This document shows, piece after piece, positions 42,245-55,439 of a stretch of DNA of 64,000 bases. This DNA is from Ariolimax columbianus (taxonomy: Eukaryota; Mollusca; Gastropoda; Stylommatophora; Arionidae), in NCBI GenBank assembly GCA_036924085.1, contig JAVGWX010000007.1, positions 70,977,948-71,041,947 of the forward strand. Direction: 5' to 3'. The notes under the pieces are model-generated. The model was not told the DNA's origin. It worked only from the letters and a program-made list of their open reading frames with translations, and did not search any database. The position numbers and the translations under genes are program-made. Position 1 is the stretch's first letter, and each line of letters opens with the position of its first letter.

Positions 42245-42400
42245 AATAGGTTGTTGTTGTTGTTTACGAATGCCCACAATGAGTAGGTTACTCTTTTGTG
42301 CACCCTGAAAAGGATGTTAAGTGGCAGGTTGTAGTAGCTTTCCTCACATCTCGAACGTGCTGATGAAGGTGGACTGTGGTTGTCCAGGTAGTTGTGTTAT
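42245..42400 (-). repeat. Dispersed repeat, family F, copy 2, reversed
   Basis: The reverse complement matches 17835-18010, including the (CAA) tail, here GTTGTTGTTGTTG at the left end (42249-42264). I recognise nothing in 41906-42240 or 42405-42640. Confidence 0.65.
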
Positions 42401-42644
42401 ACTTGGCTTCATCTATGTGTTACTACCACAAGAATCATGACGATCTGTCACCTCATTAGCCAGGCTGCCATGAAAACAGCTCGTTTCCAGGGAGAGCTAC
42501 TAGGAAGCCGAGGTGAGAGTCTTGGCCAGTATGTTTTGCCTGACATTGACTAACATGTTTGATTGGTATATTTTGCCTGAGCAGACGTTAGTCTTCCTAC
42601 CCTCATAAATAAGTTAGATCAGATAAACCTCAGTTTGTGACACT

Positions 42645-43050
42645 ATGTGGTTCCTCATAACATACTTGAGCATTGCCACACCCATGTTAGAGCCTTGGTA
42701 ATCTCAGTTTGGGGTACATCATAACATACATGAGTATTGCTACACTCCAGTTGGTATCCATCATAACATATTTGCACCCAGTTGGGATCCATCATAACAT
42801 ATTTGAGTACTGCTACACTCTAGTTGAGATCCATCAAAACATATTTGAGTACTGCTACACTCCAGTTGGGATCCATCATAACATACATGAGTATTGCTAC
42901 ACTCATCAGAGCCTCAATAACCCCAGTTTGTGACACTGTGTTGCCCATCATAACATACATGAGTATTGCTACACTCATCAGAGCCTCAATAACCTCAGTT
43001 TGTGACACTGTGTTGCCCATCATAACATACTTGAGCATTGCTACAATTTA
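42645..43050. repeat. Irregular minisatellite (about 45-74-bp units)
   Basis: The blocks 'catcataacatacatgagta', 'ttgctacactc' and 'agagcctcaataacc' recur six to seven times. The last two or three units are nearly identical at about 74 bp. Short frames on both strands are by-products. Confidence 0.9.
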
Positions 43051-43499
43051 GTTAGAGCCTCGACTGTAGAACATATTAGTACTGTTGCCTGTCAGAAATC
43101 TGATTTTTAATTTAAATGTTGTAATTGCATCATTTTATCCCATTCTGGAATCCTGATATTCAATCAGGCAGATTAATGTCTGATGCCAGGTAGTCAAAAG
43201 ATATAATTTTGTTCTGCATATCCACATGATCAACCCTTAGAAGGTGTCATCTCATGTCTCGCTGGTTTGTCCCTCGTACTTGCATTTGACTATTATTAGT
43301 TTTCTTTTTGCGGCTTACTAGGCCCGAGGAAGGTGCGGCTCTAAGGTGTCCAGCCTCCAGACTTTTCCCTGTTGACATTTCACCTACCCAGCAGTGTACG
43401 ACTTCCACACTGCCTTTGGTGGTGGTGGTAACTACTATGTTGTCATAATGTGAGAGTGCCAGGGTTTTCCCACTGGGGGATTTTGGGGGCTGAGAAATA

Positions 43500-43790
43500 T
43501 TGAGCAATGAAGAGAAGAACATTGAAGACCTCATTAGATACAAAAAACGCAGCGCAGAGATCAGATGTCGAACTTCCTACACTGACCTCATAGATGTCGC
43601 ACTGTTACGAAAATACAGATGTGCCGGCCATGTGGTGCACATGCCAGATAACAGATGGACACATAGAGTGACACTGTGGTGGCCCTACAAATTTAGACGC
43701 CCTCACGGGCAACCAAGGCTGAGGTGGGGAGATGGTTGGAAGGAGGCCCTCGGCCCAACATGGTACACCAAGGCAAAAGAGTTACAGCCA
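43500..43790 (+). mobile_element. LINE 3'-terminal coding scrap
   Basis: A + strand frame with LLRKYRCAGHVVHMPDNRWT, then HGQPRLRWGDGWKEALGPTW. This parallels the LINE C-terminus 'W.GH..R..D.RWT..V..W.P....R..GR...RW.DD......G..W'. I recognise nothing in 43980-44495; 43830-43970 has weak tRNA-SINE resemblance. Confidence 0.65.
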
Positions 43791-44565
43791 TGTGATTGTG
43801 CAGGTTGTTTCTATTTTATCTCCAACAGAAAAAACCTCAGCTTTACCTGGGTTTGAGTCCATCTATCCAGACTTAAAGACCGTTATCCAACTGCTCAGCT
43901 ACCCACTTATCTCTGTTGTAAATACTGTTAGTAAATATGTCTAAGTACCTCTACACCTCACGGTAGAAGAGGAGCGACTAAGTAAGTAAAATATGTCTAA
44001 GTTCATTGTTTGATTCGTCTTTTCTGGCCAAGTGAAGCATAGGTCCACCACTACAGCTGACTCCTTTACAGGAAGCCTGTATCCATGCATTTAGAGTGCC
44101 GGTTTAAGTAGAAATGGTTTTAAATGAGGTTGCTAGCCCCATGTACAATTCTATGAAGTTATCTTTTATGGCATGCCTGGAAAGTTACAGTGGTTGGTCC
44201 TATACTTGTGAATCACTTAGGTGCAGCTCTGTATATATTTATGTACAAATGATTTCAGTCTGCTCTGTGCATTATCTAGTGCCAGCTCATCTGTCAGTAT
44301 CAGATGTAGTTAGTGTAAACAACGAGAGAAGCAGCTAATGTTTTTATAAAAGACTATGGCAAAGAGAATCTTGAGTGAACAAAAACATCAAGAACCAACT
44401 GTGGGCATAGACACAGACAATAGACTGGTTTAGTCAGCTTGTTTTGAATTCAGTCCTCTGTCAGTACAAAGTGTTTGCATCATGTGTCTAAAACTACTCC
44501 AAGGGCCACATAAGGGCATTTTTGATGGCCCAAAGGCAGCATTAGGGCAAATTGTATGGCCCAGG

Positions 44566-45371
44566 AAACCCATCACTACTGTACGAAAATCTACCTGGAG
44601 GCAGGATATATTTCCAGAGCTGGTAGAAAATATACCAGGTATTGGAAACAAAAACTGCCAGACTGAAAAAGAAAGGAGAGATACTACCCTAAGCTTCATA
44701 TCGAAAAGCTACCCAAGCATGGACTGGACCCATGCATACACCGACGGTTCTGTAACAAACACGACACAGAACGGAGGGGCAGGAGCATTCCTGAACCTAC
44801 CAAATGGCAGAAAAATAACACTGTCATTCGCTACTGGTAAGTACACAAGCAATTTCAGAGCGGAGGCAGAGGCACTGAGGGCGGCAGTGGAAGAAATGGT
44901 GACACACAGTGAAAATGAAAGCCATATAGTCCTGCTTACAGATGCTCTCGCCGTAGTCACAGCGCTAAAAAGCCAGAAAAACACTGAGCTTAATGACTTA
45001 AGAGCAGCACTCTGCAAACTGTGCCAGCAGTCCGCACCAAAAAGGGTAGTGTACAGTGGGTCCCATCACACTGCAACATCCAAGGCAACGAGGAGGCAGA
45101 CAGACTGGCAAAAGAAGGTGCAAGACTACCACAAACAGATACTAGTATGACGTACGAAGAGTCAAAACGGCTTATCAAAGCCAGATACATGAACAAATGG
45201 GAAACCGAACATACTGGTTACACCAAAAACGATGCCTATTACCAGTTGAACCGAAGAGAGCAGGTCGTTGTCTTCAGACTTCGCACTGGCCACAATAGAC
45301 TGAGGTACCACCTATTCAACAAATTGAAGATAGGGTGTACCGACGAATGCCCGTGCGGTACTGGTAAATGA
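44566..45371 (+). pseudogene. LINE RNase H, frameshifted
   Basis: THAYTDGSVTNTTQNGGAGA carries the first Asp (TDGS), SNFRAEAEALRAAVEEMVTH the Glu, and LLTDALAVVTALKSQ the second Asp. Then a frameshift near 45045 moves the rest (VPSHCNIQGNEEADRLAKEG, with His and last Asp) to another frame, continuing through RLRTGHNRLRYHLFNKLKIG to CPCGTGK. All four catalytic positions are present but no longer in one frame. Confidence 0.88.
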
Positions 45372-45543
45372 CCGCTGAACATCTGCTGCAGAACTGCCCG
45401 ACATACGAGGATCAGAGAGAGCAGATGTGGCCATCACCAGTGGAACTGCAAGACAAGCTCTATGGCAGTGGCGACAGCCTCAGGATGACCGCCGCTTTTT
45501 TCGAAAAAATAATGGTTACTGTCTGACTGCGTACGAAGAAGAA
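44566..45543 (+). mobile_element. 5'-truncated LINE (RNase H to 3' end) inserted in the 31-bp array
   Basis: A 978-bp copy of the same family as 6865-8736. A perfect 12-bp target duplication GTATGGCCCAGG lies at 44554-44565 and 45544-45555, and the 3' end is gcgtacgaagaagaa. It begins just before RNase H, so it lacks RT. It keeps the most complete RNase H start of the three copies. Confidence 0.95.
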
Positions 45544-46034
45544 GTATGGCCCAGGGGCTGCATGGGTGCAAGTTTTATGGCCCAAGGGCTGCATGGGTGC
45601 AAGTTTTATGGCCCAGGGGCTGCATGGGTGCAAGTTTTATGGCCCAGGGGCTGCATGGGTGCAAGTTTTATGGCCCAGGGGCTGCATGGGTGCAAGTTTT
45701 ATGGCCCAGGGGCTGCATGGGTGCAAGTTTTATGGCCCAAGGGCTGCATGGAGGCAAGTTTTATTGCCCAAGGGCTGCAATGGGGGCAAGTTTTATGGCC
45801 CAGGGGCTGCATGGGTGCAAGTTTTATGGCCCAGGGGCTGCATGGGTGCAAGTTTTATGGCCCAGGGGCTGCATGGGTGCAAGTTTTATGGCCCAAGGGC
45901 TGCATGGAGGCAAGTTTTATTGCACAAGGGCTGCAATGGGGGCAAGTTTGATGGCCTAAAGGCAGCATTAGGGCAAGTTTTATGGCCCAAGGCCAGTATA
46001 GGGGCAAGTTTGACGGTCTACGGGTCACAATGAC

Positions 46035-46965
46035 GAAGTGTTTGGTCTAAGAACAGGGCAGTACCACAGCAAAACCTGCTTTAGCACATTTTGTTCTTTT
46101 AGTAATGTAACTTTAATTAGTTTAAATACAATTTCTAAGTCTAGTAGTAAATTGGTGTTTTCCCATTGTTTCTGCTTAAATATTGAGATTTGTCCTGAAT
46201 AGTATATTGCTATAATCTCTTATCCCAATTTTGTATATCAATCATGTGGGCCATAAGATATGGCTTGATCGGTCACATGGATCCTTGTGTTTCAGACCAC
46301 TGATGTACAGCATACATCTTATTCCTGGAAAGTTTATCATAAATATTTGAAGACTTAAATAAACCAAAACCTATTTAGCTCTCCGCCGTGGAGCACAACA
46401 AATACATTCCTCCTGTCCTGTGCCATCGACTCCAGCTCTCTTCATATCGGTCCTTGTCTCAATCTCATTTCTGTGTGTGTTTTGGTCTGCCTCTACTTGT
46501 GCATCAGCTGGTTATCCTTAATGTGTCCTTCCCAATGCCTGCACCTTTTCATCTCCTGTTCCATTATGTTGTTGTCTAGGTCATTTGTAGATCATTGAAT
46601 GAAAATTTGTTCAATGTATATTTTTCTATTATTGAAAAATGTATATCTATAAGTCACTGGGCAATCTAATTTTTAGTTGTAAAGTTTGTATGAAATTTAT
46701 TTTTCCTCAAATGAAAATGACTTTCTGTGTAAATGTTATGCATGTCTAAAATGAATTTAAAAAATAAAGTGTCACACAAAGCCAGTTTTTTTTTCTTCTT
46801 TTAAATTCATTTAGTATCACAATCATCAGAAGACTGTCAACATACTTTTACATTATGTAAAGTGACTTTCACTATCATTGTGAAATCTCAAGTGTCAACT
46901 ATCCAGGACAAAAATAACTCATGAATTCCACCAGTTAAATATGGCTTCCAGTCCTAGTTAACTAG
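46035..46965. other. No feature recognised
   Basis: AT-rich, without open frames of note or repeats that I recognise. Confidence 0.55.
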
Positions 46966-46969
46966 TTTG

Positions 46970-47460
46970 TTTCCATTTACATTAGTTTGCTCTAAAATCT
47001 GTGCGCATTCAATTTATTCTTAAATGTATTATTTCCTAATATCTAATCTGGACTTTTGTTAATTTGTAGCAGTGCCCTCTTGTTCTTGTAGGTGGTTGAA
47101 TTTTGAAAAACTTGTTAGTCTAATTTATCCGTTCCTTTGATTATCTTATAAACCTGTATTAAGTCACCTCGAATTTTCTTTTCTAACCCTGTAGGTCAGT
47201 TTTTTTTTTTTTAGTCTTTCCTCATAACTAATTCTGGAATCCCACTATCAGCTTTGTCACTTTTTTTTTTTTTTAATCCTTTCCAGCATGTTTATATCAC
47301 CTCTATGATAAGGACTCCACACCTGTACACAGTACTCCAATCTAGGTCTTACTTATGCTTTATACAGTTTGACATCACTTTCTTGCTACTTTTTCACTGC
47401 TACCTGGACTTGCTCACTCACCTTACCTGTATGATCTATTAAGCATCCACTCATACGAAG
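46970..47460 (-). mobile_element. CR1/L2-like LINE 3' fragment
   Basis: Parallel to 58200-58760: 'attagtttgctctaaaatct', 'aattctggaatcccactatc', 'ttccagcatgtttatatcac', 'tatgataaggactccacacc', 'cagtactccaatctaggtct' and 'cttgctcactcacctt'. On minus this is the LEYC-x-VWSPYH-type C-terminal region, with frameshifts. Confidence 0.82.
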
Positions 47461-47779
47461 CAGTTTCAACAATTTTTTGGGTTGACACATTTTATTACAA
47501 CAGGCAGAAATGCATACATACAAAGAAATACACAAAATATTACCTATACAAAATTATAAAAATTAAAATACAAGAACAAAGATTTTGAAGAGTTTGTGTA
47601 AAAAGTTCTGGATTTTTTTTTTTTCAAATTATAGGCACTCGTTTGGCTCGGCAAAAAAATAAAACTGGAAAAGGAAAACAATACAATGTTTCTAGACAAC
47701 AGCCATGCTTTTGACCATATATTCCCTCTCCTCTACCTTTAGATCTGTAACAGGATCATACAGGGCGTATCAGAAGTCA

Positions 47780-48620
47780 AAACAATTTAATAGTGTTTAC
47801 ATGTATTGATAAATGTGTCTTGTCCACTTGTGCCGTAGTTTTCTGTCCTGGGCCAGACGCATTGCTAAGTAGTCATCATTCCATGACAGTTTAGAATATC
47901 TGCAACACCTATCTAGTTCTCAGTCTGCAACAGTTGTGAAATGAAAACCCAATCACCATGCATTATATGTACACAGGGGTAGTTGGTCAGGTTAAATTAT
48001 TAGAGGGCAGAACCACTTAATTGTCTCAATATATTCAGATCAGAGTCTTGCTTCAACAATGTTTCACACATCGTCTTTCTCAAAGTCCATGTTTGGCACT
48101 GGTAAGAGTGTTGGTATGAATATACTGTTGATCAGCTGTCTTCTTGTGGACATGTTTAAGTTAAGGTGTTCAGTAATGGTGATAGCTGGTACACAATTGC
48201 TTTTGCATTTTGGCACATGATCTCAATTCTTGGCCTGAACCTCCATCCTGTGTGAAAACACTGCCCAAGTTCTTAAATTTCTGCACTTGTTTAATCTTGG
48301 TCCTGTAACCATAATGTTCATGTTTTCAGGCAATCTTATCTGCAGAGTGCCTGTTTTGAATGTGTTAATTTTGATACTGTATCTTTCATACAGTTGAGCG
48401 CAGTCAGATGTTGCTGCAGATCATCTTCACTCTCGTATAGTAGGCATTGATCATCTGCAAAAAGTTCATTTAACTGAGCAGACTCTTTTCTTCCTCAGCA
48501 TTTCTTGATAGATGCTCCTTTTGGTCTCCAGCATTATTCTGTCCATATATATGTTAAAGCGTAGTGGTGACAACATCCATCCTCATCTCACCCACCGTTA
48601 TTGTTTCGCTCAACCCATCC
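47780..48620 (-). mobile_element. Decayed LINE reverse transcriptase
   Basis: A minus-strand piece around 48400-48490 reads NELFADDQCLLYESEDDLQQ, an RT motif C (FADD) followed by the typical 'DL' helix. Downstream pieces include ALQIRLPENMNIMVTGPRLN (thumb) and LINSIFIPTLLPVPN near 48080-48145. It resembles the 56.2-57.3 kb element. Many stops. Confidence 0.75.
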
Positions 48621-48904
48621 TATTGTTCTTGCTACAATTTGGCACCATTGGTATAGTGTTCTGGTATTCTCTATTAGCTGGACCTGTAGTCCAAAGTCGT
48701 CTAAGACAACACAGAGTTTAGTTATGTCTAGTATATATATATATGTATATATGCATTTTGTGCAATCACTACATTTCTACTCAAAACTGGTGTAGGGAAC
48801 ATTTTTCATATTTGGAGAATGACTATTCTAAAGGATGAATTACCAGCTTCCTATATCGACGTCGGTGATCTTTGACCTCAATTAGGTTAATTAACTAACT
48901 AACA

Positions 48905-48932
48905 TATATGAATGTGTGTGTGTGTGTGTATG
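48905..48932. repeat. (TG)n microsatellite
   Basis: A short run of TG dinucleotides with one TA interruption. Confidence 0.85.
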
Positions 48933-48999
48933 TAACAGTATAATTTGTAATATAGTGATTTGTTTCTTATCCATTGTTTTCAGTATTAATTCTGCTCTG

Positions 49000-51900
49000 A
49001 AAAAGTTGCCAATATTTCAGCTTTTTTTTTCCATGTGCTATTGATCCTTGTTGTTACACAAGTCCAGCAACCTACTCTCAGCTGAAAGATAAATTTTCAC
49101 TATTGTATTCAGACTTTATATTTGTGTAGCATTATCAGTCTTGGCATTTCATTTTTATTTTTTTTATTTTTTTCTTTCACCAGTTATTACAAAATGTTCT
49201 AAGCTCTTGTTTTCTCGTTGTACGTCTTATGTACTCTTGTTTCTACACTTGCTAATTCATTTAAGGTTTTGGCATGTACTTTAGAGGACAAGCTTTATTG
49301 AAATAAGGATGGATAATTCTTGGTATTGAGTATATGGATGCATGTATGAAAGTCATCAGTATTAAAGTTTTTGGAAATAGCAGACCACACTAATCTATGT
49401 GTTGGAATTATGTGATGTTTTAAAGTCCTTGTTTGGAATTACATTTTCTCTTTTCAAATGGTATGTTTACAAATTACTAGTTTGAAACCTTTCTGCATAT
49501 AAATGATAAACTATATAGCTTACTGTGACTTCAACAATCAATACAACTGGAGATCAACTAGAGAAAGTTGTGAATAGGATATACCCTCAGAAAGACACCT
49601 AACTATATAACCAGACATGTACTGGATTGAAACTCAAGACTAAGAAAATACCAAAAGACTTGATGGAGGATGAGGGAAAAGGAGACCAGGGTGTGATAGC
49701 ATCTCATGGAAAGATTTCAAGTGGCCAGCCCAAAATAGGAATCAGAAAATATATTCCAGCCCTACATTCCAAGGGCAATCCCAGGGTCAAATGGCATATT
49801 ATGGATAGATTTCAAGAGGCCAGCCCAAAATAGGAATGAGTAGAGAGGATATTGTGCAGCCCTATATTCCAACAAGGGAAACAGTAGGATAAAGTCAAGT
49901 AGGGCATTCAGCTTATATCAACCAGTACATTTTTACATGAGCTGATTCACAAGGCGTGGTCTTGAGTTTGGTAGTGCTATCTTCAGTTCAAATTATGAGA
50001 TTCGCTTCTTGTTCTTACTTTCCAATTCCTCGAAAATTAATGCCTTTCTCTGGGTCAACATTTTAACCATCTTCAAGTCCATTTGATATTTCCCCTTGCT
50101 TAATTAATACTAATTGAAGAGAAAGACATATCACTGAAACAGTTAATTGTAAGAACAATCTAGAGATAAGCACTATTTTGACCTTCCGATTATATCCTCC
50201 TCAGTGCATGCACATTTGTACTAAAAATAGGAATTTAAATGTAACCAGTGAAAAATAAACTGAGTACGTACCAAATAATTTACTAAACAAAGAAACAAGA
50301 TCCTGTCTAATGATCTCTCCACTTCCTAAATGTCAGTATAGATTACAGCTATTAAAACTATGAAATGTTTTTAGCCATAAACACAAAATTAATGTTTTTA
50401 ACCTTTCATTAAAAAAATAATATAATTACAATAAATTTATCAGTCAAAACATTTGGTCCTTTACAAGCGCCTGATAGTAATGCTGTCCACAAGGTGTATA
50501 ATAAAACCCTTGAATGGAGACATAAAAAATGTTGCTGAAAAACTGGTAAAATCTTGGTCCATTTTATAGTGCTTGCTGCCTAGTAGCACAATGTGTAACA
50601 AAGATGTAATGACGCAAATGCACTTCTAATCTACAATGTCTGCATCATGAATTTCAATACTGGTAATTAAATTTAACATGTCTCATGACAACTTCTGTTG
50701 TACATAATTTAGAAAATTTGTTCAAAAGAAAATATATATATATATAAGGCATTGCTTCTGCAGATATGTCAAGACATTTTACAAATGAAGTGTGTTAATT
50801 AAACCTACTTGACAACTAAACCTAAAAGAGTTTTATAATGAAGACTGTGTATTTGAGGAGGAAAGAATAGCACCACCACTCTACTACGTATGCACAAACA
50901 GACTCAAGAGGATTTTGCATGTGCCTAGGACAATTATGTAAACAAAGTGCTTCAGAAACCATGATGGCAAGAGCACATAACGATATATGCACAGGCTTCA
51001 TGCAAGGATGACATCTCCAGTGGTGACCTCATGCTCCCATTGAAATTAAGAGTAAGAATGATGATCTGGGAGTTACATGTTTAAATAGTTATCAATGGTA
51101 CATCAGTGCTTTCTCATCTCAGAATTTTGGACAACGGGTTGAACTGGATGTACACGAGTTCACACAAATAAAGGCTTCTTGCACATATGATTCATGAGTA
51201 ATTGTACAGTATGTTTGTGGTTGTTACAAGGCAGAACACCATTGCTATGAACAAGCACAAAAAGTGATTACAAAAATATCCATATAAAATTTCAAAAGTG
51301 CTGTTGTGCTGTGCATATGGATTTATAATTAGAAACCACATAAAAGACCTCGAATCAATTTGCATTGTTATCAAATTTAGCTATTGGATCAATCCACCTT
51401 TCCTGGATGATCTAATTTGATTTCAAGTGTATGATGTAAGCACAAACTATATTTGAAAAATATAAGTCAAAAGCTTGCTCCAAAAAAGAAAAAGTGGCCC
51501 ATCAACTAGTAAGTCTCAATGAGTTTGATGAAAGCTAAATGTAAAGATGACCATTTCTGATGTGTTGATTTGACAACTAATTGATAATACTATACCGAGT
51601 ATTGTATTGGCATAATAAAAAAGCTGCTACATTGAATTACGATAATACACAATTTGAATTCTGCTTCTTCAGTTGTATTACACATTGCTAGTAGCTCCAG
51701 AGGAAGAAAAAAAAAGGAATGAAATGCATATTATAAACATGAAAAAGTAAAATTATAATCTTTTTAATGTCTATATGAAAAACAGAAAAAATATTTACAA
51801 AAAAAGCATGTCCTATAAGCAAAAAATATCCTAGTTTTGTGGTCAAACAAAATGGATATAACATGTTTGCATTGGACATCTAAAGTTACTCTAGGTTCTA

Positions 51901-54855
51901 CTTTATAAATCAATGTGCATTATACAAAATGCTGATGGTGGCAATTGCATTAAAAGGATAACTCCAAAAAACGATTTAAAAGCTATAAATGATAGTTTAC
52001 TTTTGACTAAAACACTGAATATTAAAGAAATAATATTTTGACTGAATATTAATTTCAACAAATCTAAAATTTGTCAACATAAAGGAGAGGACATGCTTTA
52101 CAGAACAAACTTAATGCAAGTTATGTAATAAATAATGCTTTACAATTGTGCTTTAGAGAGTAAAAAGATAAGGAATTGTTTTGTAAACTATTAAAAATTT
52201 TTCAATTGGCTAATGCGTTTTGGTTAGCAGAAATGTCAAATGAGTGATACACCTCATTTGCATCTTTGTATAGCATGCTCCACAGTGTGCTTCACTGGCT
52301 GCAATCAACGCAACATTCTCTAACAGGCATTTCTCTTATCAAATAACTCTAACCTTTACCAATTCGGCCACTAAAACATTTATTACATGTAAGTGTTTCA
52401 CGAGCTGCAATCAAACGTTACTTTGATATGTTCACTAACATTCTGCCAATTGAAGATATTGATGTCAATCTTCACTGTGGAGTTGTTCAAGTAGTATATT
52501 AACGTACTCATTAGGGTAGAACTGCAAGCTGGACTCTTTGCGCCACCATGAAATTGCTTAGCAGTTTTAGCCATGTTAATGAGTATGAATTACGACTAGC
52601 AAATTAAATTAGCAAAATCTATATTTAGTTCCTCATAACACGTAAAAACATTCTATTTTGTGCCTTAAAAGGTCAGGTTTTGTGCAACTCAAATCTCAAA
52701 GAATAGAAATTAAAGTGAAAGACGGACTCAATAAAAACTTTAAAAATAAGGGTTGAAGCAGAGTTGAAATCACATATCTCCCTCTGGCAAAATGTAAAGA
52801 AAACAGATATACTGACTGATATCACAATCAGACAAGCATTTTCATTTGCATGTATTCTTTCATGTATCCAGACGGTTAAAAATGCCAAATAAATATTTCC
52901 AGCAAAAATGTTAATTATGCAACAATTTCCTTCTTCCAGTTGAAATGGTTAAATATTGTGAGATTCACCTATTTATTCTAAAGTTTTGTTTTCAAATGAA
53001 GAAAAGCTTTTCAATTGCATAATAAAACATGTGAATGACCCATATGACTTATCTGTCCGATTCAATGTCCGATTCAATCTAGAATCATTCAAAACCCATG
53101 TCAAATTTCGTTTCAATTGCATCCAATAACTTATGTTTAATTTCATAAAGTAGGCCAAAAGAAAAAGTTGCACTTGATGAAAATAGAAGATATCCTTTAA
53201 TAGCTATACACTTTTCATAAATAAAATGCACAAGCATAGTTGGAGCCTGGTAAAGTCAGTAAATTTTGTATTTAAATTCCTCAGTAAAAATGCTATCATA
53301 GATGGCCAGCCTAGACAGTTAATGAATCAAAATCTTTCTAAGATTATCAAATATGAGGACAAATTACTATTGAGATAAAAGAACCAAATTTTATTTGTAA
53401 TCAATTTAGAAATTGAAATAATCTTTTTCACAGGAGACAAAAGAATCCAAGGTTATCAACAGTTGCATAAGATGAGCTGCTGAGTCATTTTACACATATA
53501 TAATAAATTCTATTACTGTAATAATAATGATGGATATTTATTTGCCTCAACCGGCGACTTAAATTTACAATTTGTAAATAATATAAAAAAGAATCATGAA
53601 TCTCCCATTTCAGGAATGTAATATTAAAATTTGGTTTAAGTTTGCTGCTTTTAAAGTTCGACAAAACTTATTAACAAAATATTTTGTCCAAAGATACAAG
53701 AAACAAATATGAAAAAAATATGACTAAAATGATTTGTAATTAAAATCATGTGTTTATATAAATGTAACTAGCTTTTATATATGAAACTTGAATGATGAAT
53801 GCACAACTGATCATGGAAAAATACTGGTAGTAAGTAAATCAATTATGTAAGTATTCTGTTGCAAAATCAATTGAGACTAACAATCTAATAGTTACAAAAT
53901 TATAATTTATGTATGTCCTGGAAGTACTTCTAAAACAAATTTACTATTAAAATAAATCGATAAATCTTAATTCTTTTTCAGCTTATAATTCTTTCATATT
54001 GTTATTGTGCTATATTTATTTGAGTATTGCACAGACAATTTTTACCTTAGATGATTTTCATAATACAAATAGATTACAAATGCATTTTTACATATAATGT
54101 TCAAAATCAAAGTGTTCTACACACTGCCAAAATAATCTCAAATTTTACTAGAACATTATGAAGCTCTTATTTGTAAAACAAATGTTTTAAACATGCCATA
54201 AATATGCAGGTCAAAAAATATTTATGAATCTTTCATGACGTCTTCTTGAGCAAGTGTCATAAGACCAAAAAAAATTTGAATAATATATACACAAATATGT
54301 TTTGTATTCTTTTGTGACATTGGTTTAACTGCACTTTGTTGGTACACTATTTCATAAATAGCGTAGATGAAAATTAGTTTACTGATATGTGAGAGATGTA
54401 GATGGGTCGTTAATATTTTTCATTACTGTCATTTTGAAATGTACTAAAAATTTTTTTTTAACGCCTTCCATTTCTAGTGTCTAAATTAATTTGATATTTC
54501 TCATTGAAATTCTGTATTTTATCATTTTTTTTACAAATTTTTAATCTGCAATTTGGTGTACACAAAAAATAATTTTCAAATCACATTATCAATGTTTAGA
54601 ATACTTGGCTTTTGACTAAGTGATAATTGCATTCTTTCAGTTATTATCTCAAACTTAATTAAAATTGTCATAAAACAGTCCATCTCAAGTGCTCAAGATC
54701 TAAAATATTAAATAAAAGTCACCTTGGTTCAAGTTGAAATCAAATATTTAAATGAAATTTTTTTTTAATGAAAAACACAAAATAACAGGTGTCCATCTCC
54801 AAATAGCCCTGTAACATATCAGTTTGTATCATGTACTTGCATACAAACATACATG
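49000..54855 (-). other. AT-rich, repeat-poor block; possible long 3' UTR of a minus-strand gene
   Basis: About 5.9 kb, very AT-rich, without recognisable LINE or SINE sequence (a short duplicated word near 49720-49830 apart), in contrast to everything around it. No protein-like frame on either strand. If 54856-54918 is a real last exon, this block would be its 3' UTR, with possible AATAAA signals on minus (TTTATT on +), e.g. near 47490. Inference only. Confidence 0.35.
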
Positions 54856-54918
54856 TTAACTGATAGGTTCTACCAGTAAGACATTGTTCTCTTGTCCATT
54901 TTCATCACTCTTGATTGG
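54856..54918 (-). CDS. Candidate last coding exon of an unidentified minus-strand gene
   Basis: On the minus strand a T-rich tract ending TTTTTCTACAG (acceptor AG at 54920-54919) is followed by 20 codons, PIKSDENGQENNVLLVEPIS, and a TAA at 54858-54856. The composition is protein-like and the splice acceptor is good. One other frame is also open to a stop (15 codons), so the reading is not unique. I do not recognise the protein, and no partner exon was found upstream on this strand within the window. Confidence 0.35.
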   Translation of the reverse strand, partial: PIKSDENGQENNVLLVEPIS

Positions 54919-55439
54919 CTGTAGAAAAATATTTAAAGAAATATTTTAAATGATAGAAAACGAGCACTGTCACATGAATCCTAAAAAAACACAAGCCCCA
55001 TATTCATCTTACTTTTCCATCTACTTGTGATATTAAGCATCATGGGAAGTTTAGTTTTCTTTCTTAGGTCAAGTGTTGCTTCAGTTGTAAGTCAATGTCA
55101 AATTACAGTTATGTCATCTATCCATTAGTCTTCCTTGTGCCTTGTAGTCAGATGATCTTGTGCTGGATGTGAGTGTGCAGTGCTAGTTGATGCATTCTTA
55201 TAAGATGTCCAAATCATCTTGGTTTGTCTTGACATGTATTCAGCACAAGTTCACCATATTTTTTTCATTTCTCATTTTCTCTCTAGTGACACCAATAACT
55301 TTTTTTTAGACAGTAATCCAGTTTTCATAAGACACGGTACAATAGGGCTGCTTGCTTTCACTGAGTCTCTATTATGCATATTCTGAGATGATGGACAAGG
55401 TTATGCAGAATTGTAATAGGAGGTGTCAAAGTTAATGTA

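Larger units (their letters stand above)
44497..46030 (+). repeat. 31-bp minisatellite split by a LINE
   Basis: The unit is like 'atggcccaggggctgcatgg' + 'gtgcaagtttt'. Two or three degenerate units lie at 44497-44565 and about 15 at 45544-46030, with degenerate units again at the far right. The LINE at 44566-45543 separates them. Three overlapping + frames are open over the array only because 31-bp units shift frame without stops. Confidence 0.93.

Noticed and set aside
45427..46033. Three overlapping open frames of 137-174 codons
   Set aside because: They are by-products of the 31-bp array, which shifts frame every unit without creating stops. No protein family.
52380..52580. Minus-strand short frame with a protein-like look (near 52440-52560)
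   Set aside because: No Met/acceptor context, no similarity recognised and AT-rich surroundings. Probably chance.
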